From Warburgia ugandensis (Eukaryota > Streptophyta > Magnoliopsida > Canellales > Canellaceae), in NCBI GenBank assembly GCA_035236585.1, contig CP141139.1, forward strand, positions 51,033,217-51,097,216: a DNA stretch of 64,000 nt, read 5' to 3'. A program made the translations under genes and the position numbers. Of this stretch, positions 23,509 to 36,790 are shown piece after piece. A model generated the notes under the pieces. It searched no databases. It worked only from the letters and a program-made list of their open reading frames with translations, and was not told the origin of the DNA. Each line of letters starts with the position of its first letter. Within the stretch, counting starts at the first letter, position 1.

Positions 23509-26007
23509 TGTTGATGCAACCTAAGAGCCAATCCAAAAAGGAACCCTTCGTATCCTTATCTCTCGCTATCTCAAGCAATTTTTTTTTTTGTTTGAAGTCT
23601 AGTTCTTTCTAGTAAATGTGCTTTCACTTCTAATTAAAGCCACATCTACATGAAGAAGAAGATGAAAGAATTCAAAAAAAAATTGTGATCACAAAGGAGG
23701 ATTTATGAGGACTCTCATAACTTTGGAAGGGAAATTTTTTTATCTAATAATCTTTAGTTAATCTAGAATTGAAATTGACTATAGATCTTTGATTTATTTG
23801 TTAAGTGTCTAAATATTCAGCTAGCCTCAACATTGGTATTAGAGTGCCATCTCATATTACATAGCTTCTAATCATGATACAATGGATTAAAAAGGTTTCC
23901 TTCATGGTTTGAAAATAAAAATTTTAATTTCCAAAGAATATTATTTTGTAGAAGCTCTAACTTGCAAAGTCTTGATCTCATTCATCCAAAGGAGTTTGGA
24001 ATGAAATTTGTGTGAGGACATTTTTTACATAAGGAGTCTAGGAAAAATAATTTCATGGAAGTTTTTCATGAAATTTTTCACGAGAATGTGATTCTACACT
24101 AGGAATCTAGGGAAACATAATTTTGTGATTTTTTGAAATTTTATTTAGGGAAAAATAAATTATTTAGAAGATGTTATTAAAGTATTTAATTAGATTTTAT
24201 GGATAAATCATTCCTAATTTATGAGATAAAGTAAGTGTCCATAATAATTTTTTAGAAGAAAATAATGGTTGAATTATTTTCATATTTTCTATGAAAATCA
24301 TATTTACGTAAATTCTTGTAGATAAATACTTGTTACAAAAATGATTTCTAGCCTAGTTTAATTTTTATTCTTGGGATGGCTAGAATTATTTGGTGGATAT
24401 GACTCTTGTGACATGTTCAGAATCTTTGAAGTTCATGTCATGTATTTTTTGTTAAATTGTATGAACATTAGTTTATTTAATTAACCTAAATATTTGATGG
24501 AGTGATTTTCAAGGGTCCCAAGCATGAAATCTAAATGATCTAAAAAGAATTTTAAAAGGTGGAATTGTAGATTTAATGATTTGTAAATTCATTTCTATAA
24601 TATGCCTTATTTATAAAATTCAATAATTTATGACAAACAAGTTTTATTAGGAAATGCATGATCTAGTAGTTCTACTACTTCCTTTTTATTTTCTATAATA
24701 TTTTTATTATTTTCTAAGTAGCTATATATTTGGAATGGTCCAAATATGTTTAGGTCAATTTATATTAAAATCATGAGTTAATTTAAGATAAGTTAAGAAA
24801 AACTCTTTTTGGATAAATTTTAGTTTAGTACTAATAGTTGTTACAAATTCTCTTTGAATGGTTTGCATTTAAATGACTCAACACAGAAAGGCCTAAAATT
24901 GTTTATTTGTATAACCTTTGCCATGCAAAAAATAACAAACCAATGATGGAAAAGCAATCATGTGTCTTCCACATGTACTTTTTGAATGGTATAATATGAA
25001 ATTATAAAAAAGCATAGAAAATATGATATTTGAAGGTCGCTTGATATTAGGTTTGGATTCTAATTTACAATGAAAGTTGATTTAAGAATTTTGCAAGAAT
25101 TTCTTAGTGCATTTATTGGAAGGAAATTAAAGAGGATGTAAAAGAATTCATGAATGTGACATTTCTCAATGCAATAAGTATGAAACATTGATCCCAATAG
25201 GATTGTTACAACCCTTACCAATTTTGGATAAGGTGTGGGAGAATATTGCTATGGATTTTATTGATAGACTACCTTCATCTATTGGCAAAATAGTTATATG
25301 GTTCTAGTGCACATTTTAGTGCTCTTCCACATCCATAAACAACAAAAAATGGCAGCAGAGACATTCACTAGGGACATAGCAAAATTACAGGGTCTCTAAA
25401 TAATAATAATTGATCACCACCCAATTATTTATTAGTTTTTGTCACAATAATTTAACCTATAGGATACCCAATTACGTATGAGTACTACATGTCACATTCA
25501 GATACACTGATAAATAGAGTCATTGAATCATTGCACCAAGACTTATCTTCATTGTTTCATTGGTGAAGTGGGTCCCTCGGGAAAAATAACAGTATAATAT
25601 AGTCTTCCTAACATAACTAAGATGTTACCATTTGAAGTGGTTTAAAGTCATCCACTCTCAATTTTAGGTCCATATGATATTGGATCCTCTCACATGTTGC
25701 AATGTTGATTCAACTTTTAGAGATCATGATGCTATCTTAACAGAGCTCAAATGCAATTTAGAGTTGGGGCAAAAATAGATGAAAGAATGACATGTTGAAC
25801 ACCATATTAAGAGGGAATCTTAGGTTGATGATTGGTTTAGCTCAGTTATAGTTGCAATAAAAAGTTTTCTTACTATTAGTTTTTTCCATTCAAAATATTC
25901 TAAGACATTGGTAAGGTCTCCTAAAAGCCAAATCTTCTAACTAATTCCAAGATCATCCAATATTTAATTTATCCTTGCCCAAAAAGCAATCAGGTGCACA
26001 AGTACAT
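23509..26007 (+). mobile_element. Truncated chromovirus-like element with short LTR (Reina-like)
   Basis: A 324-bp candidate LTR (23,509-23,832) starts TGTTGA and ends TCAACA, a perfect 6-bp inverted end. A primer site, TTGGTATTAGAG (23,833-23,844), follows immediately. Only about 1.2 kb separate it from an integrase remnant, so gag, protease and RT are deleted or unrecognisable. The short LTR plus the style of the integrase suggests the Reina lineage. The element is cut at 26,007 by the LTR of a minus-strand element. The LTR limits are inferred from the ends only; no partner LTR is present. Confidence 0.55.
25070..25995 (+). pseudogene. Integrase remnant of a chromovirus-like element
   Basis: With many stops and frameshifts the translation follows plant chromovirus integrase. 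A WKEIKEDVKEFM segment corresponds to the zinc-finger region, and VWENIAMDFIDRLPSS carries the first catalytic aspartate (about 25,225-25,275). Next come a HFSALPHP-like block, then MLPFEVV and GPYDIGS near 25,620-25,680. The end reads KIIQYLIYPCPKSNQ where the family has an IHPVFHVSLLKK-type block (about 25,950-25,990). It stops abruptly at the neighbouring LTR before any chromodomain. Confidence 0.75.
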
Positions 26008-27566
26008 TACTTGAGAGTTTTTCTACAAGTGTACATGAGTCAGTTGTAGTAATGCATGATCTAATTCACGAGGATATAGTAGGAATTTAAAGCACAAAAG
26101 TTCTTAATTATCCTAAAATTAAAACTACATTGAGGATTTTTAAATTAAGCTAATTTCTAATTAATTATCTAAGATAATTAAGAAAAATAACTTCTAGAAA
26201 ATTAAACACAAATAAAAATTATCCAATAATAATCTAAAACAAATTCTAAAACATAGCATAAAGAAAGAAAAAAAAACCTAAGCAAAATAAATTTTTATTT
26301 TGTTTTATTTTATTCCTAAAATCATTTTAAGATAATAAATTAATTTCCTTTTTCAGATCATCCATAATAATCACTAATGTATTATGCATCAATTGCAACT
26401 CATGCAAAATTACTTTTCTAATTAGAATAACAAAGCAACATCCCCCACTATGTTTGCAAGTGAAAGAATGTCAGTAACAAACTAGTGTTGAATTGTAGCC
26501 ATGCACTCACACTACTACCTCCTATGACGCTAACCAAAGGAGTCAAGTTCATCTTTTCACTTGACAGTCACCGTGCAAGACTAAGTAGGAGACTTAGGCC
26601 ACTTAGTTGAATGAATTTTCATGAAAATTTTTCTTTAAATTTGGTACCTAGACAATAAAATATCAAATAATATATTGGCATGGTTAGATTTCTCAAAAAG
26701 TGATCATAAATTGAAATATTTGATCCAAAATGTCACCTATTAAATAACCTATAGAACAGTACCTTTCATACTTATTTCGTAAATTTAAACTAATTGGATC
26801 ATTAACTATCAACAAAACTTATATCAAACTCTTTTCAACTCAAATTAAAACATAAGAAATAGATTAGATCATTCAAAAACTCAAAAAATAAACCAAATTA
26901 GCAATGCAAAACTCAAGAAAAATATTTTTGACTTTTGACATGACAATTGTTATGATCTAACTTTAATTAATTCAATTTACAAAATTTGTTATGAAAAATG
27001 AAAAAAAAAAAAAAACATGTGGGTCTTCTTTTGCTTGATGTATGCTACAAAAAATAACTAGTTTCATAAATTATTATTGAGTATTAGGGCTGGAATCATC
27101 ACGGAAGTACCCCTACTTGCAAGGTAATTCACATTCACTATTGATCCTCTGCTTCCTTATAACAAACAAGCATGGAAAAACTAGACATGTTTCGATTCCT
27201 TTTCCTTCACACTCTAGCATGACTCCTTTTTACTAGATCTCTCTTTCCTTTATAGATATATGTCTCCAATGACCTTCTTTCATGTTTTACAATAATCTAT
27301 ACCTCCAATAGATTCTATCTTCAATAGCTTTCTTATCTTTATATTTGGGAAGCTTCCTACAATCAATTTCCTTATCGTCTTAAGGTCATCCTCTTCTTCT
27401 ATGTATCATGCTTCCTAGTTGAAAAAAGTCCACATCACAATCATACATCTTAGTGTGAGCAGAACCAATTACACACAAGAAACGATCTTTAGTTGCATTT
27501 TTTCTTAAGCTAAGAACTTGGTATCCTTTAAATGGTTATAGTTGTCTAAATGATGTCAACACCCCC
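26008..27566 (-). repeat. 3' LTR of the Athila/Tat-like element
   Basis: On the minus strand it begins TGTTGACATCATTTAG right after a polypurine tract and ends CTCTCAAGTA. The block at 27,110-27,560 matches 39,010-39,440 closely, for example AAGCTTCCTA and GAGCAGAACCAATTACACA. The block at 26,020-26,100 matches 38,930-39,005. The roughly 1 kb between them is absent from the 5' copy. Confidence 0.7.
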
Positions 27567-29515
27567 AAGCTAGCATTTTACTAGTCCTAAGCAAAACATG
27601 TGAAAAAATTCATTTATAGAAAGTGATGCTGGTGTCACTTTTCATAGGTACTCATGACTACATTTAATATATGCAACAAGCCCTTAAACCCCTAAGTTAC
27701 CCCTAGTGGAAGACTTAAGCCTCATGGAGGTTTGTAGAGAATTTACCATAAAACTCATAAAAGACAATTCTTAAATTTCTCTAAGAATTTTCTTCTATTC
27801 ATACTCAATCTCCTACTTTGGCATATCAATAAAAATGAATGAAAAATTCAAAACCTTACTCATGCTCTAAAAATATCTCATTTAAGCTCACATATCAAAG
27901 TGTAGTGTATGTACAGTCTATATATATATATATATATATATATTATATCTTAATTTCTAAGTACACTACAACTCTTGAACTCCATTTGAAATATGTTTTA
28001 ACCACAATCCTCACTAATAGACATACACTCAGAATAAAACTCTTAGAAAAAGGGTGAAACATATCTCTTGATAAAAAGTGACACTTTCATAGGTACTCAT
28101 GATTGCATTTAACATATGCAACAACCCTTAAACCCCTAGTGGACAAGTTATGCCTTGCGAGAGTTTGCAGTAAATATAGCCACAAAATTTCATAGGTTAA
28201 GTCCCTTATTTTATCATATAGAAACCTCATCCATTAGCACTCTACTAGTTTTAACAACTTAATAAAGATAAATGACAATTCTATAGGTTACCCACATACT
28301 AAAGTCACTTTATTATAATTACCTCTCGGAGTACATGTGTGTGTATAGCTAAGTCATGACTTGCAACTAGATATGCGTATGCTCCATTGGAAATATGCTT
28401 TGACCTCAAATTTTCAGAAGTATAATCTAAAAAATGAAGCTCTCAAAAAAAGGAATTAAGTATATTTCTCCCATTATGTGACTCAATCCAACAAAGCTAA
28501 TGGTTTACATATGAATTTAAACACTGAAGCAACAAATGGATATATTCCCTAAGAATAGATGTTATTACCAAGATTAGTAGGGGTAGTTTACCTAAATTTC
28601 TTCTTTTTATATCCACTTTAAGCTATCTTTCATCTAATATCCACAGGTATTTAATTAGGACGAAGTATAGACTTAGGATAGGTTCAAAAAACAAGGGTAT
28701 AAGAATTCAAATTTTCAAAAATTGACTAGAGATCTTCTTTTGATTGTTGGAGAACTTTGATTATTTTGAAATGAATATCTTTTGCACTCTTGCCTTTCCA
28801 ACATTATCTTTTCTTTTCACTTTTCTTTTAAATTTTTTTTTAAAAGAAAGACTTTTCCTTTGTATGACTTTGATAATTTTCACTATTTTAACTTCTTATC
28901 CTTTTTTAACTCTTTTTATCATCTCTACTTATTTTTGAAAATAGGTAATGAGTATTTATTTTACTAGTTTTTATTGGATTAAGGTAGGTGTGGTTAAGAA
29001 AGAAAGGGCTTATTAATAGGATCAAGGGGCTAACTAGTGGTATGATATACTGGGTAGGTTCTACATCTCTAGGTTAAAAGAAGGATGGCTAGTATCATTT
29101 TCTAGGTTTCTTAAAGCCTATCAAAGTTAATATATGTTTTCAAAAGAAAGCTAATATTCCCATCTATCCTTGGAAATTAACCAAAACAAAGCTAAAACTC
29201 ACTTGGTTATAGGTCTCCATTGTTTTCCTTAGAGTCTCTAAGCCATACCTCTCTATTAGTCTAGACTATGTACTATGTGTCAGTATTTTTTGAGATTTAA
29301 CTTTCATAAAATGATTCACAACATGAAAAACATGCAAAATCAGCAATATGCACTTCCATCAAGAAGTTAAAGTAGTAGATTTACTAAGTTTCTAAAAATC
29401 AAATTTTTAGCACAATAAGGGAACTTGACCTTAAAAAAAATAATTTTTTTAACAAGAATAAAAGGAAAAGCAGAAAACTCTATGTATATCTAAAACCCCG
29501 AACCCAAAATAAAAA
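27567..29515 (-). other. 3' noncoding region of the Athila/Tat-like element with tandem repeats
   Basis: It starts on the minus strand with AAACATTGAGGATAAT near 29,517-29,530, a word typical of the region after integrase in these elements. It ends at the polypurine tract GCTTGGGGGTG (about 27,566-27,578). In between, two copies of a unit of roughly 430 bp lie in tandem (about 27,630-28,062 and 28,063-28,480). Both include CATAGGTACTCATGA and CCCTTAAACCCCTA. A (TA)n run is at 27,919-27,945. No gene is visible. Confidence 0.6.
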
Positions 29516-29649
29516 TTATCCTCAATGTTTGAAAACTTAGGACCCTATATGATGAAGGAATGGTATAGAATACTGAGATTTATAAAAACTCTGGATTGCC
29601 TCCTAGTGAGCTAAGTTTTACATCTTCAGCTAGATGAGGATAATAACTA

Positions 29650-30175
29650 TACTATGCAAGGTTTTTGGACCATGCTAAGGTGGATCATGGTAGACTGGTG
29701 CCTTTAATGATGTTTACTCTTAGAATTAATCAGTTCTATGAAGGGTTTTAGCCTTTGTCCATTAACCTTTGATATTTCACCATCCTTTACTATCTCGATG
29801 GCCTAATGTGGATATACAAGATATACGGTGTGGGTTCTTGTCCATCGAGACCTAAGTTTCCCTAAGAATAGATGAAACCTAGAATTATACAATAAGAGCT
29901 TTTGTCCTCAAGTGAAAGACTTCCTTACGATTTGTTTATCATGATAAACCTTCATTTGATCTTTGTATAGCCATGCAGACTCGGATGCATCTTTCCTTAA
30001 CTCATCCAACTCATTGAGTTGGAGTTTCCTATGGCTTCTAGTAACATCTAAATTGATATTGAGCTTTTTCATAGCTAATATGCCTTATATTCCAATTCTA
30101 CTAGTAAGTTGTAGCCTTTCCATAGTTCAAGCGGTATGGTGACATACTTATGGGAATCTTTTACAGGCAGTGTGA
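29650..30175 (-). pseudogene. Integrase C-terminus, Athila/Tat lineage
   Basis: The minus-strand translation gives PYRLNYGKATTY, then HRKLQLNELDELRKDASES, a VYHDK segment, and [18 protein letters not shown]. The end reads EIVKDGEISKVNGQRLKPF. These are the successive blocks of the integrase end in Athila/Tat elements, and the final KVNGQRLKPF is characteristic. A few stops interrupt it. Upstream of about 30,180 the frame is lost where the end of a different LTR begins, so the catalytic core is missing. Confidence 0.85.
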
Positions 30176-30194
30176 TAGGCACATAAAGTGTCAA

Positions 30195-32583
30195 TAAGTC
30201 TTATAGACTAGTCTTTTGTTTTTGGATTAACTATCTTACTTAACGCTAGTGAGGTCGATCCCATGAGGAATTGAATGGTTTGTGTGATTAGTGGGTCCTT
30301 ACTTAAACTACTTAGCCTAGCCAAAGAAGGTAGTTTTAACCTAAAATATTGATGGAAATTAAAAATGCATGGATTTAGGAAATTTCTAAAATTAGAAATT
30401 TCTAAAGCATGAACAATCCATTGAAAAGTTCCAGCACATGCTGTCTTTGAACATTCATTCAATTAGACATGGAAAGCATTCTAAATAATACTTTTTATGC
30501 AATAAAACATTCAAGCTCTAAAGTATTTAACTTTTGAAAACAAACAGCAATAATAATCCTCAATGAACTCCATTGATTGAATGTCAAATTACATCAAAAA
30601 TAGAATGCATAAAACATGCATATAATTTCTAGAATTTGTTTGCTATTTCAAGCCATGAAACTTGACTCAAATCACGTATTAAATTCCTTCTAACAACAAT
30701 AAACCAAGATCATCTAACATGCAAGTAGAACCCGAAAGAAAACCAAGAGAAGACAAACAAGGATGATGGAACTATTCTAAGGAAAAACAACATCAAATTA
30801 GTGCTAGAACTAAGCAAAAAGCACATAAAAGATAAAGGGAACTCAAAAGAATTAAGTTACTATTTCTTTGGCTGTCACTAACAGAGAAACAATAACTTAG
30901 ATATTAAGAAAATAATCAAGAAAAACTAAGGAGATGTAGTAAAGATTCAAAGAAAAAACAGTGATAATGGACGAGTATGAGTAATGGGAATCAATGAATC
31001 TAAGGTACCCATATCGCTTGATCTAAAGATCACTATCTATTGGCTGTCACTACTAGAGATTAGTGATCCTTAGAAACAAGGATCTAAGATTGAAATCAAG
31101 TGGCAAACAAACATGGAAGATTAAGGAACAAGGCAAGGGAAACAAGCATGGAATCAAGAACAAAGCAAAGACAAAACACATGGAATTCATAGGCAAGAAT
31201 ATTAAAGCAACAAAGAAGGGAACAACCAAAACCAACCTGTACTTAAGCACTTCAAGGATGCCACAAACAAAGGAGGGAGGCGTGGAGATCTAGAATATGA
31301 TGGATGCCTTCAAGGAGAAAATGTTGAGGAACTTTAGGAGGAGAGAAGGGTGGCGACATCTCCTCCAAACAAGGGATCCATCTCCCCTTCTCCTAACTTC
31401 CTCTTTTCACTCGAACTCTCCAAAATTTTGTATATATTTTTCCTATTTTCTAATCTTGCTAATAAGCAATCCTAAGGTGCAATTAAAGGAAAGAGTTCTA
31501 AGGTTTAAGATGATGCATAGACCTAAAGCAACCATGTAACATTTAAGAGGTGGTAAGGCCGGACAAGATGGGAGTCTTAAGAAGGTGGGAAGCAAGCAAC
31601 TCCCTTCCTAAAGGGTAATTCATGTGGAATGGCAAGAAATAAAGAGAGAAAAGTAAGAAAGGCTAGGTGGAAATAGGTGATTAGTAGATCTAGGATGGAG
31701 TTGGGAAGGTGTGAGAGTTTTAGAAATGTGGGACCCTTTATGTGGAATATAGGAAGGTAAAATTCCTGGTTACCTTGTGTGGTGAGGTAAAGAGAGAGAA
31801 TAAAGTGAGAAAATCATGGAAAAAGGTGGAAATCAAAGTGGTTTCTTCCTATTGGTCCAAAGGCATGCTTTCTCATTGATTTTCACACGAATATTTTCTC
31901 ATTATCCTCTTAAAAGTCCCATGAATATTTACTTTAGATTCTCCTCCAATCATGAACTCCCATGTAGCATGGCTCCGGTGGCTTGATGGCTTGCTTTGAG
32001 ACCTCATTTGGCTTGGCTTTATGGTTGGCTTTGGCAACCTTTTTTGCTTGGCTTAGTGGTTCAAACCCCTTGGCTTTGATGGCCAGCTAGGCTTCTTAAC
32101 TTTTCACCTTCTTCATGGCTTACATGGCTTCGATGACTCGAGTGAATCCCATGCAAAGGTGGTGGACATAGAATGGTTTATGCATGAGCCCACTTTAGTC
32201 ACCTTTGACTTCTCCAATTCCATCCTTTTCTTTCCTTAAGGTGATTGTGATCCTTGATCTTATGTTGGATTGATGATATTTAGGCCTTGATTTAGTCTTT
32301 TGATCTTGATAATCAATTCTCACCTCGATCGGTCTCAATCATTAGATCATCATCCTAACTCCTATAAAAAAAGTTAGAATCTCTAATTAAATCCTAGAAA
32401 AATATGATTGTTCACATACTTACCATATATTGGTTTCTAAACCTACAAATTATTAAATATTTGATTTATTAGGTTAGAAATGCATGTGTTATAATTTTTT
32501 ACCAAAACCTCTAATTTAACACTATAAGTTATGACACTTGGACAAATACTTAGGTATTTTTATACAATTTTGGATACCTAAAT
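30195..32583 (-). repeat. Second-family LTR, copy 2
   Basis: On the minus strand it starts near 32,583 with ATCCAAAATTGTATAAAAAT and ends beyond ATGGGATCGACCTCACTAG near 30,230. It corresponds to the TGATAAGTGTTCAA family also seen at 32,584-34,273 and 41,403-43,348. It contains the widely conserved word GGCTGTCACTA followed by CTAGAGA, twice (about 30,870 and 31,040), which helps explain its extra length. The interior 31,510-32,400 recurs at 37,670-38,546. The open frames at 31,063-31,539 are not protein-like. Confidence 0.65.
31510..32400 (-). repeat. LTR-interior segment copied to 37,670-38,546
   Basis: This block of about 0.89 kb is repeated 6.2 kb away in the same orientation with only scattered differences. 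That is far closer than this LTR is to its other family members in the window. Shared landmarks are GGTGGTAAGGCCGGACAAGA at the left and TTGGATTGATGATATTTAGG near the right. Confidence 0.9.
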
Positions 32584-34273
32584 AACTCACAAGTGCATGA
32601 ATCTATTATAGTATTATCATGTAATCGAGGTCAATCCCACAAAAAATTTCATGGAAATGAATTTTGGATGGATCTCATTTAATATGTTTATCTTAGCCAA
32701 GAAAAGATAGATTTTGTTCATTTATCTAAGAATATAAATACAAAGAAGGTAAACATGCACAAAATTTATAAATTATCACTAATGGAAACTTCAAAATATA
32801 AAGTCACTTAACTAACAGGCATTCAAACAAGGAACTGTAGCAACTTAGAATTAACTAAGCAACTAAACTTAATGAAACTATAAGTGGAAACTTTCCTAAA
32901 TAAATACTTTCCTAATCTAAAACTTGCTAAAATTAGAACTTTCTAAAATTCAAAGAGGAAACATTCTAAATATAAACTAAGATACAACCCAATAATTAAC
33001 TACTACTAATATAGAATTAAACAACGAAACAAGTTAAAATCTAGTAAGAGTTGCACCTAAGAATCATGCGCATGACCCATGGATGGTGCACATGGTTCTA
33101 GGGTCCAAAAGTGGTCAGATTTGATCCTTCTAAAGAAATTAATCATGCAACCTAAGTTATGGACTAAAGAAAAATCTAACTAAACTAAAAGGAACTAAAT
33201 GGGTTCCTAAAGATTCCATTAAATGGGATGTCTAGAAGGCTAGAATAAAGCATCAAAGCTAAAGGCAAGAAATTCCATATTTCAATCACTTGAAAACATT
33301 AAACCAATCTATCATAAATGCACAATTAAATCAACACTTTCCAAGAAAGATAACCATTCAGATCTAAAGTATTATGATACTAAAAATAACCATTAACAAG
33401 ATTACTCAAAAATTTCCACTAAATTAAGTCCAAATTGCATTAGAAATTGGATGCATAATACAAAAGTATAAAGCTGAAAAGTATATCCAATTCAAAAGCA
33501 TAAACCTTGATCTAAACATCCACTTCATTCTAATCTAATGCTTACAAACTCAAGTAGGATAGCATGCCAATAGAACCTAAGAAGAAATCTAAGAGAAAAG
33601 GTTGATGAAAAGTTGAACTAAGCATGGAAAACAATGCATAAAACTAGATGGATCTAAAGTGCAAAATGTGTGAATCAAAGGAGGAAAATCAAAGGTCTAA
33701 GTTTCCTCTTCTCTTGGCTATCACTACTAGAGAAGAATATCTTAGATCTTTGACAAATGGATAAGGAAAATAATAGCAAGAGCTCAAGGTAAAAAACAAG
33801 GAAGAGAAATCAAGGAAAAGCAATGAAAGTAAGACAATAACAAGCAATGAAAAGCACACAACACTAACCTGATCACAAGGAAGATAGAGCAAGGAGAAAT
33901 GATTTCCAAGAAGAGAGCTTTGGCTGGAACTAGGAAGGAGAAGCTATCTTTGAAAGAGGGAGGCGTGGAGCTTTTAATAGAAGGGGGATGAGGGTTAGGA
34001 AACCTCTTGAATGGCTTCAATTTCCATCTTAGTAGATCTTGACAATTGGATTACCTTCCTATTGCCTACAAAAGATAAGAAATCCTAATAAAGTATTATT
34101 ATTAACATACCTAATCCAAATTAACCTCTGAACCTACAAAATATCAACTTTAGAGTCATTAGGTCAAAAAATGTGTGTTATAATTTTTGGCTAAAAACCC
34201 TAATTTTACACTATAAGTTATAACACGTGTGCAACTAATTGAGTGATTTTTATAAAAATTTGAACACTTATCA
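32584..34273 (-). repeat. Second-family LTR, copy 1
   Basis: On the minus strand it begins TGATAAGTGTTCAAATTTTT at 34,273 and ends near 32,584 after TTGTGGGATTGACCTCG and GCACTTGTGAG. It directly abuts the start of copy 2, giving an LTR-LTR junction with no internal sequence. The pattern fits the solo LTR at 41,403-43,348, including the region coding for a TATAACAC-rich start and a central AGCTAAGAG-type word. Confidence 0.65.
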
Positions 34274-35500
34274 TTCTCTTTATTACGTGAGCATAATAAT
34301 TAATATTTAAAGTATCTCACATATACTCATGAAAGAATAGGACTTACTAAGGAACTACTTTTATTGATCCCTTTAGAAAGGATACAATTGCCAAAAAAGT
34401 TAAAATATTACACCTTTTTTCTATCCATTCATATTCTCATCAAGATTATAGTTTTCCTACAATAATGGGTCTTTAATTGGGATGAAATGTAAGCTTGGGA
34501 CAAAGTTATGAATAAAAAGGGTATAAAAGGATTCAAAAACCTTCAAAAATATGTAGAGGTTTTTTACTAACAATTGATAAGATCATTTGACTAAAATAAA
34601 CATTCTTTTTACACTTTTCTTTTCTTTTTTTCTTTTCCATTTCCTTTTTATTTTGTATTTCAAAACTTGAACATTTTTTTGAAGAACATTTTTTTCTTGA
34701 TATTTACTTTCTTTCTTGTATTGCAACTTAAAAAGTATATATTCAAGCATCTCTAACTTATCTTTTGAAGAAAATTGGTAATAGATATTTTACACTAGCT
34801 TTATATGGGTAAAGGATAATTTGGGTTCATGAAAAGAAATGGTTTTAAAAAGGCTCAAAAGGACTATGTAGTGGTAAAATACTGTTGGTAGACTTTATAT
34901 CTCTAAGTTAAAAAGAAAGATAGGCTAAATCATTTTCTGGGTTTTATATAACTTGTATGATTAAATAAACCTATAAAAAATTATGGATAATATTCTAATA
35001 ATTCTTTGGTAATAGTCAAATCAAACAAATGATGGGATTAATTATGAATTAAGCATGTTGAGAAAATTAGAATTTATCTATAACACTCAAAGAATGAATG
35101 GCTTAAAAACTTACTTAGGTTATAAGTCTCCACTATTTTTTTTAGGATCTCTAAAGTCATAACTACATATTAATCTAGACTATATACATGTAACTGCATA
35201 CAATTATAATCTGAGATTTAGCTTATATGAAATACTTTAGAAAATGAGTAAAATAATAAACTAATTGTATACAATTCTATTAATAATTTAAAGATGTAAA
35301 GAAAAATTAGATTTTAGAAAATACAAATATCATTATTGTTTAGGAACTAACTTAAAACCCCAAAAAGATTTTTACAATAGCTCAAGTTTTTTAAAAAATA
35401 AATGAAAAAAAATTAAAAAAAAGACCAAATTTCATCAGAATTCTATATCCCCCAACCTAAGTGAAACATTGTCCTCAATGTTTAAAAAAAAAAAAAAGGA
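34274..35500 (-). other. Second copy of the 3' noncoding region of an Athila/Tat-like element
   Basis: On the minus strand it begins with AAACATTGAGGACAATGTTT followed by CACTTAGGTTGGGGG (about 35,450-35,492). This is the hallmark found just downstream of pol in these elements. It runs to the LTR start at 34,273. The part at 34,850-35,270 matches 28,990-29,330 and the reverse complement of positions 1-240. There is no gene; it includes several A- and T-runs. Confidence 0.6.
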
Positions 35501-35599
35501 CAGTGATAATGCATTGAGAAATAAATAAATGGGAAATGTAGAAAAGAAAGGATTTGAAAATAATAGTACATAAATATTACAAAGGGACAAAGTACGGAA

Positions 35600-36790
35600 A
35601 AAATTATATTGTTCTATGCTTCACTAGGTCCCATAGAAAATTAGCCAAACCTATCTTTGAAAAGGAAGGATGAGTAAATTTATCTTGCACTTTTGAATTT
35701 TTTATTTTAACACTAGGGAGGGTACCAAATATATCTCCAAGCTACTTCTCATAATTAGAGACATTCTTGAGAGCTTAACCCAGCCCTTATGGAAATGGAG
35801 CAAGAATGTGACATAGCATAGTGGGTGTGATGTTTACGTTAAAAAACAAAAATTTCTTGTGTCTTAAGAGGTTTTGGTAGTGCTTTAGCTTTTTTAGGAC
35901 CATATTTCTCAATTATTTTACCATTATGAAGATTGGTAACTACCTTAGTTTGTTTTCATGTTTGTAGTTGAAGAACTAATCACTTCTAGCACATGTGCAT
36001 CATTAGGGTTTTCATGTGGCTCATCAAGAAATGTCCCTTTGTTAAGAGTCTATATGAGTTAAGTCATCATGTTCTTTATTTCATTCATGGATTGTTAAAA
36101 TTGAGAATTTGTCTTCTCCTAGTTTTGAATAAATTGATGAAAGTGATCCTCCACTTGTCTCTTAGGTGGAGGAATGTAATGTCTAAGAGCAAGTGGTTTT
36201 TGTGAAAGTAGGATGATTACTCTAGTTGGGATTATATGTCTTTGAAGATGGGGAAAAAGGTTGCTCATAAGAATAGGATTTTTTACTTTCACAAATACCA
36301 CACACCTGTCAACCTTCTGAAAGGCAGTTTTTCCCATTTCTGTGGTCCCTACTTTACGCACTAAAGATGCTAGTCCTGTTCCCTGCACTGGACAATCAAC
36401 AAAAATTACTAATGTTCCGCATTATATATGGAATATTTATAAACCCAAAATGATTAATCATTGGTCTAGCATTGCTCCTCCTACCCACACAAGGCTATCT
36501 CAATTCAATACATTTTTAATATTATATTTCTTTCTCCTATTTCTAGGTGGTGGACAATGATTCCTCCATGGATGAATGTTATCATTAAAGAGAGGTGGAG
36601 GATCATCAGCATTAAAGAGTGAATTGTTCATCCATGAGGGAACATTATTATTATTCATGATAAGAGGTGGTTCATCATCATTAAAGGGGAGATTGTTCCT
36701 CCATGAGAAAATATCATCTCTGTTAATGGTGGGGTGTAGATTACCCCTTTAATCATTTTGTTAATTAATCATTGAGCGTAACTGATCATG
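35600..36790 (-). pseudogene. Possible gag remnant of an Athila/Tat-like element
   Basis: On the minus strand a frame near 36,560-36,750 encodes a tandem repeat of 22-23 residues rich in Asn, Asp and Pro, with units such as WRNNLPFNDDEPPL and WMNNSLFNADDPPP. Downstream (36,119-36,388) is an open stretch whose end, KRQVEDHFHQFIQN, is followed by a low-complexity Asn/Ser/Pro stretch near 35,960. This resembles the linker after the capsid in Athila/Tat gag. Position between the primer site and the post-pol motif supports gag. Identity is uncertain, and no protease, RT or integrase follows. Confidence 0.4.
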
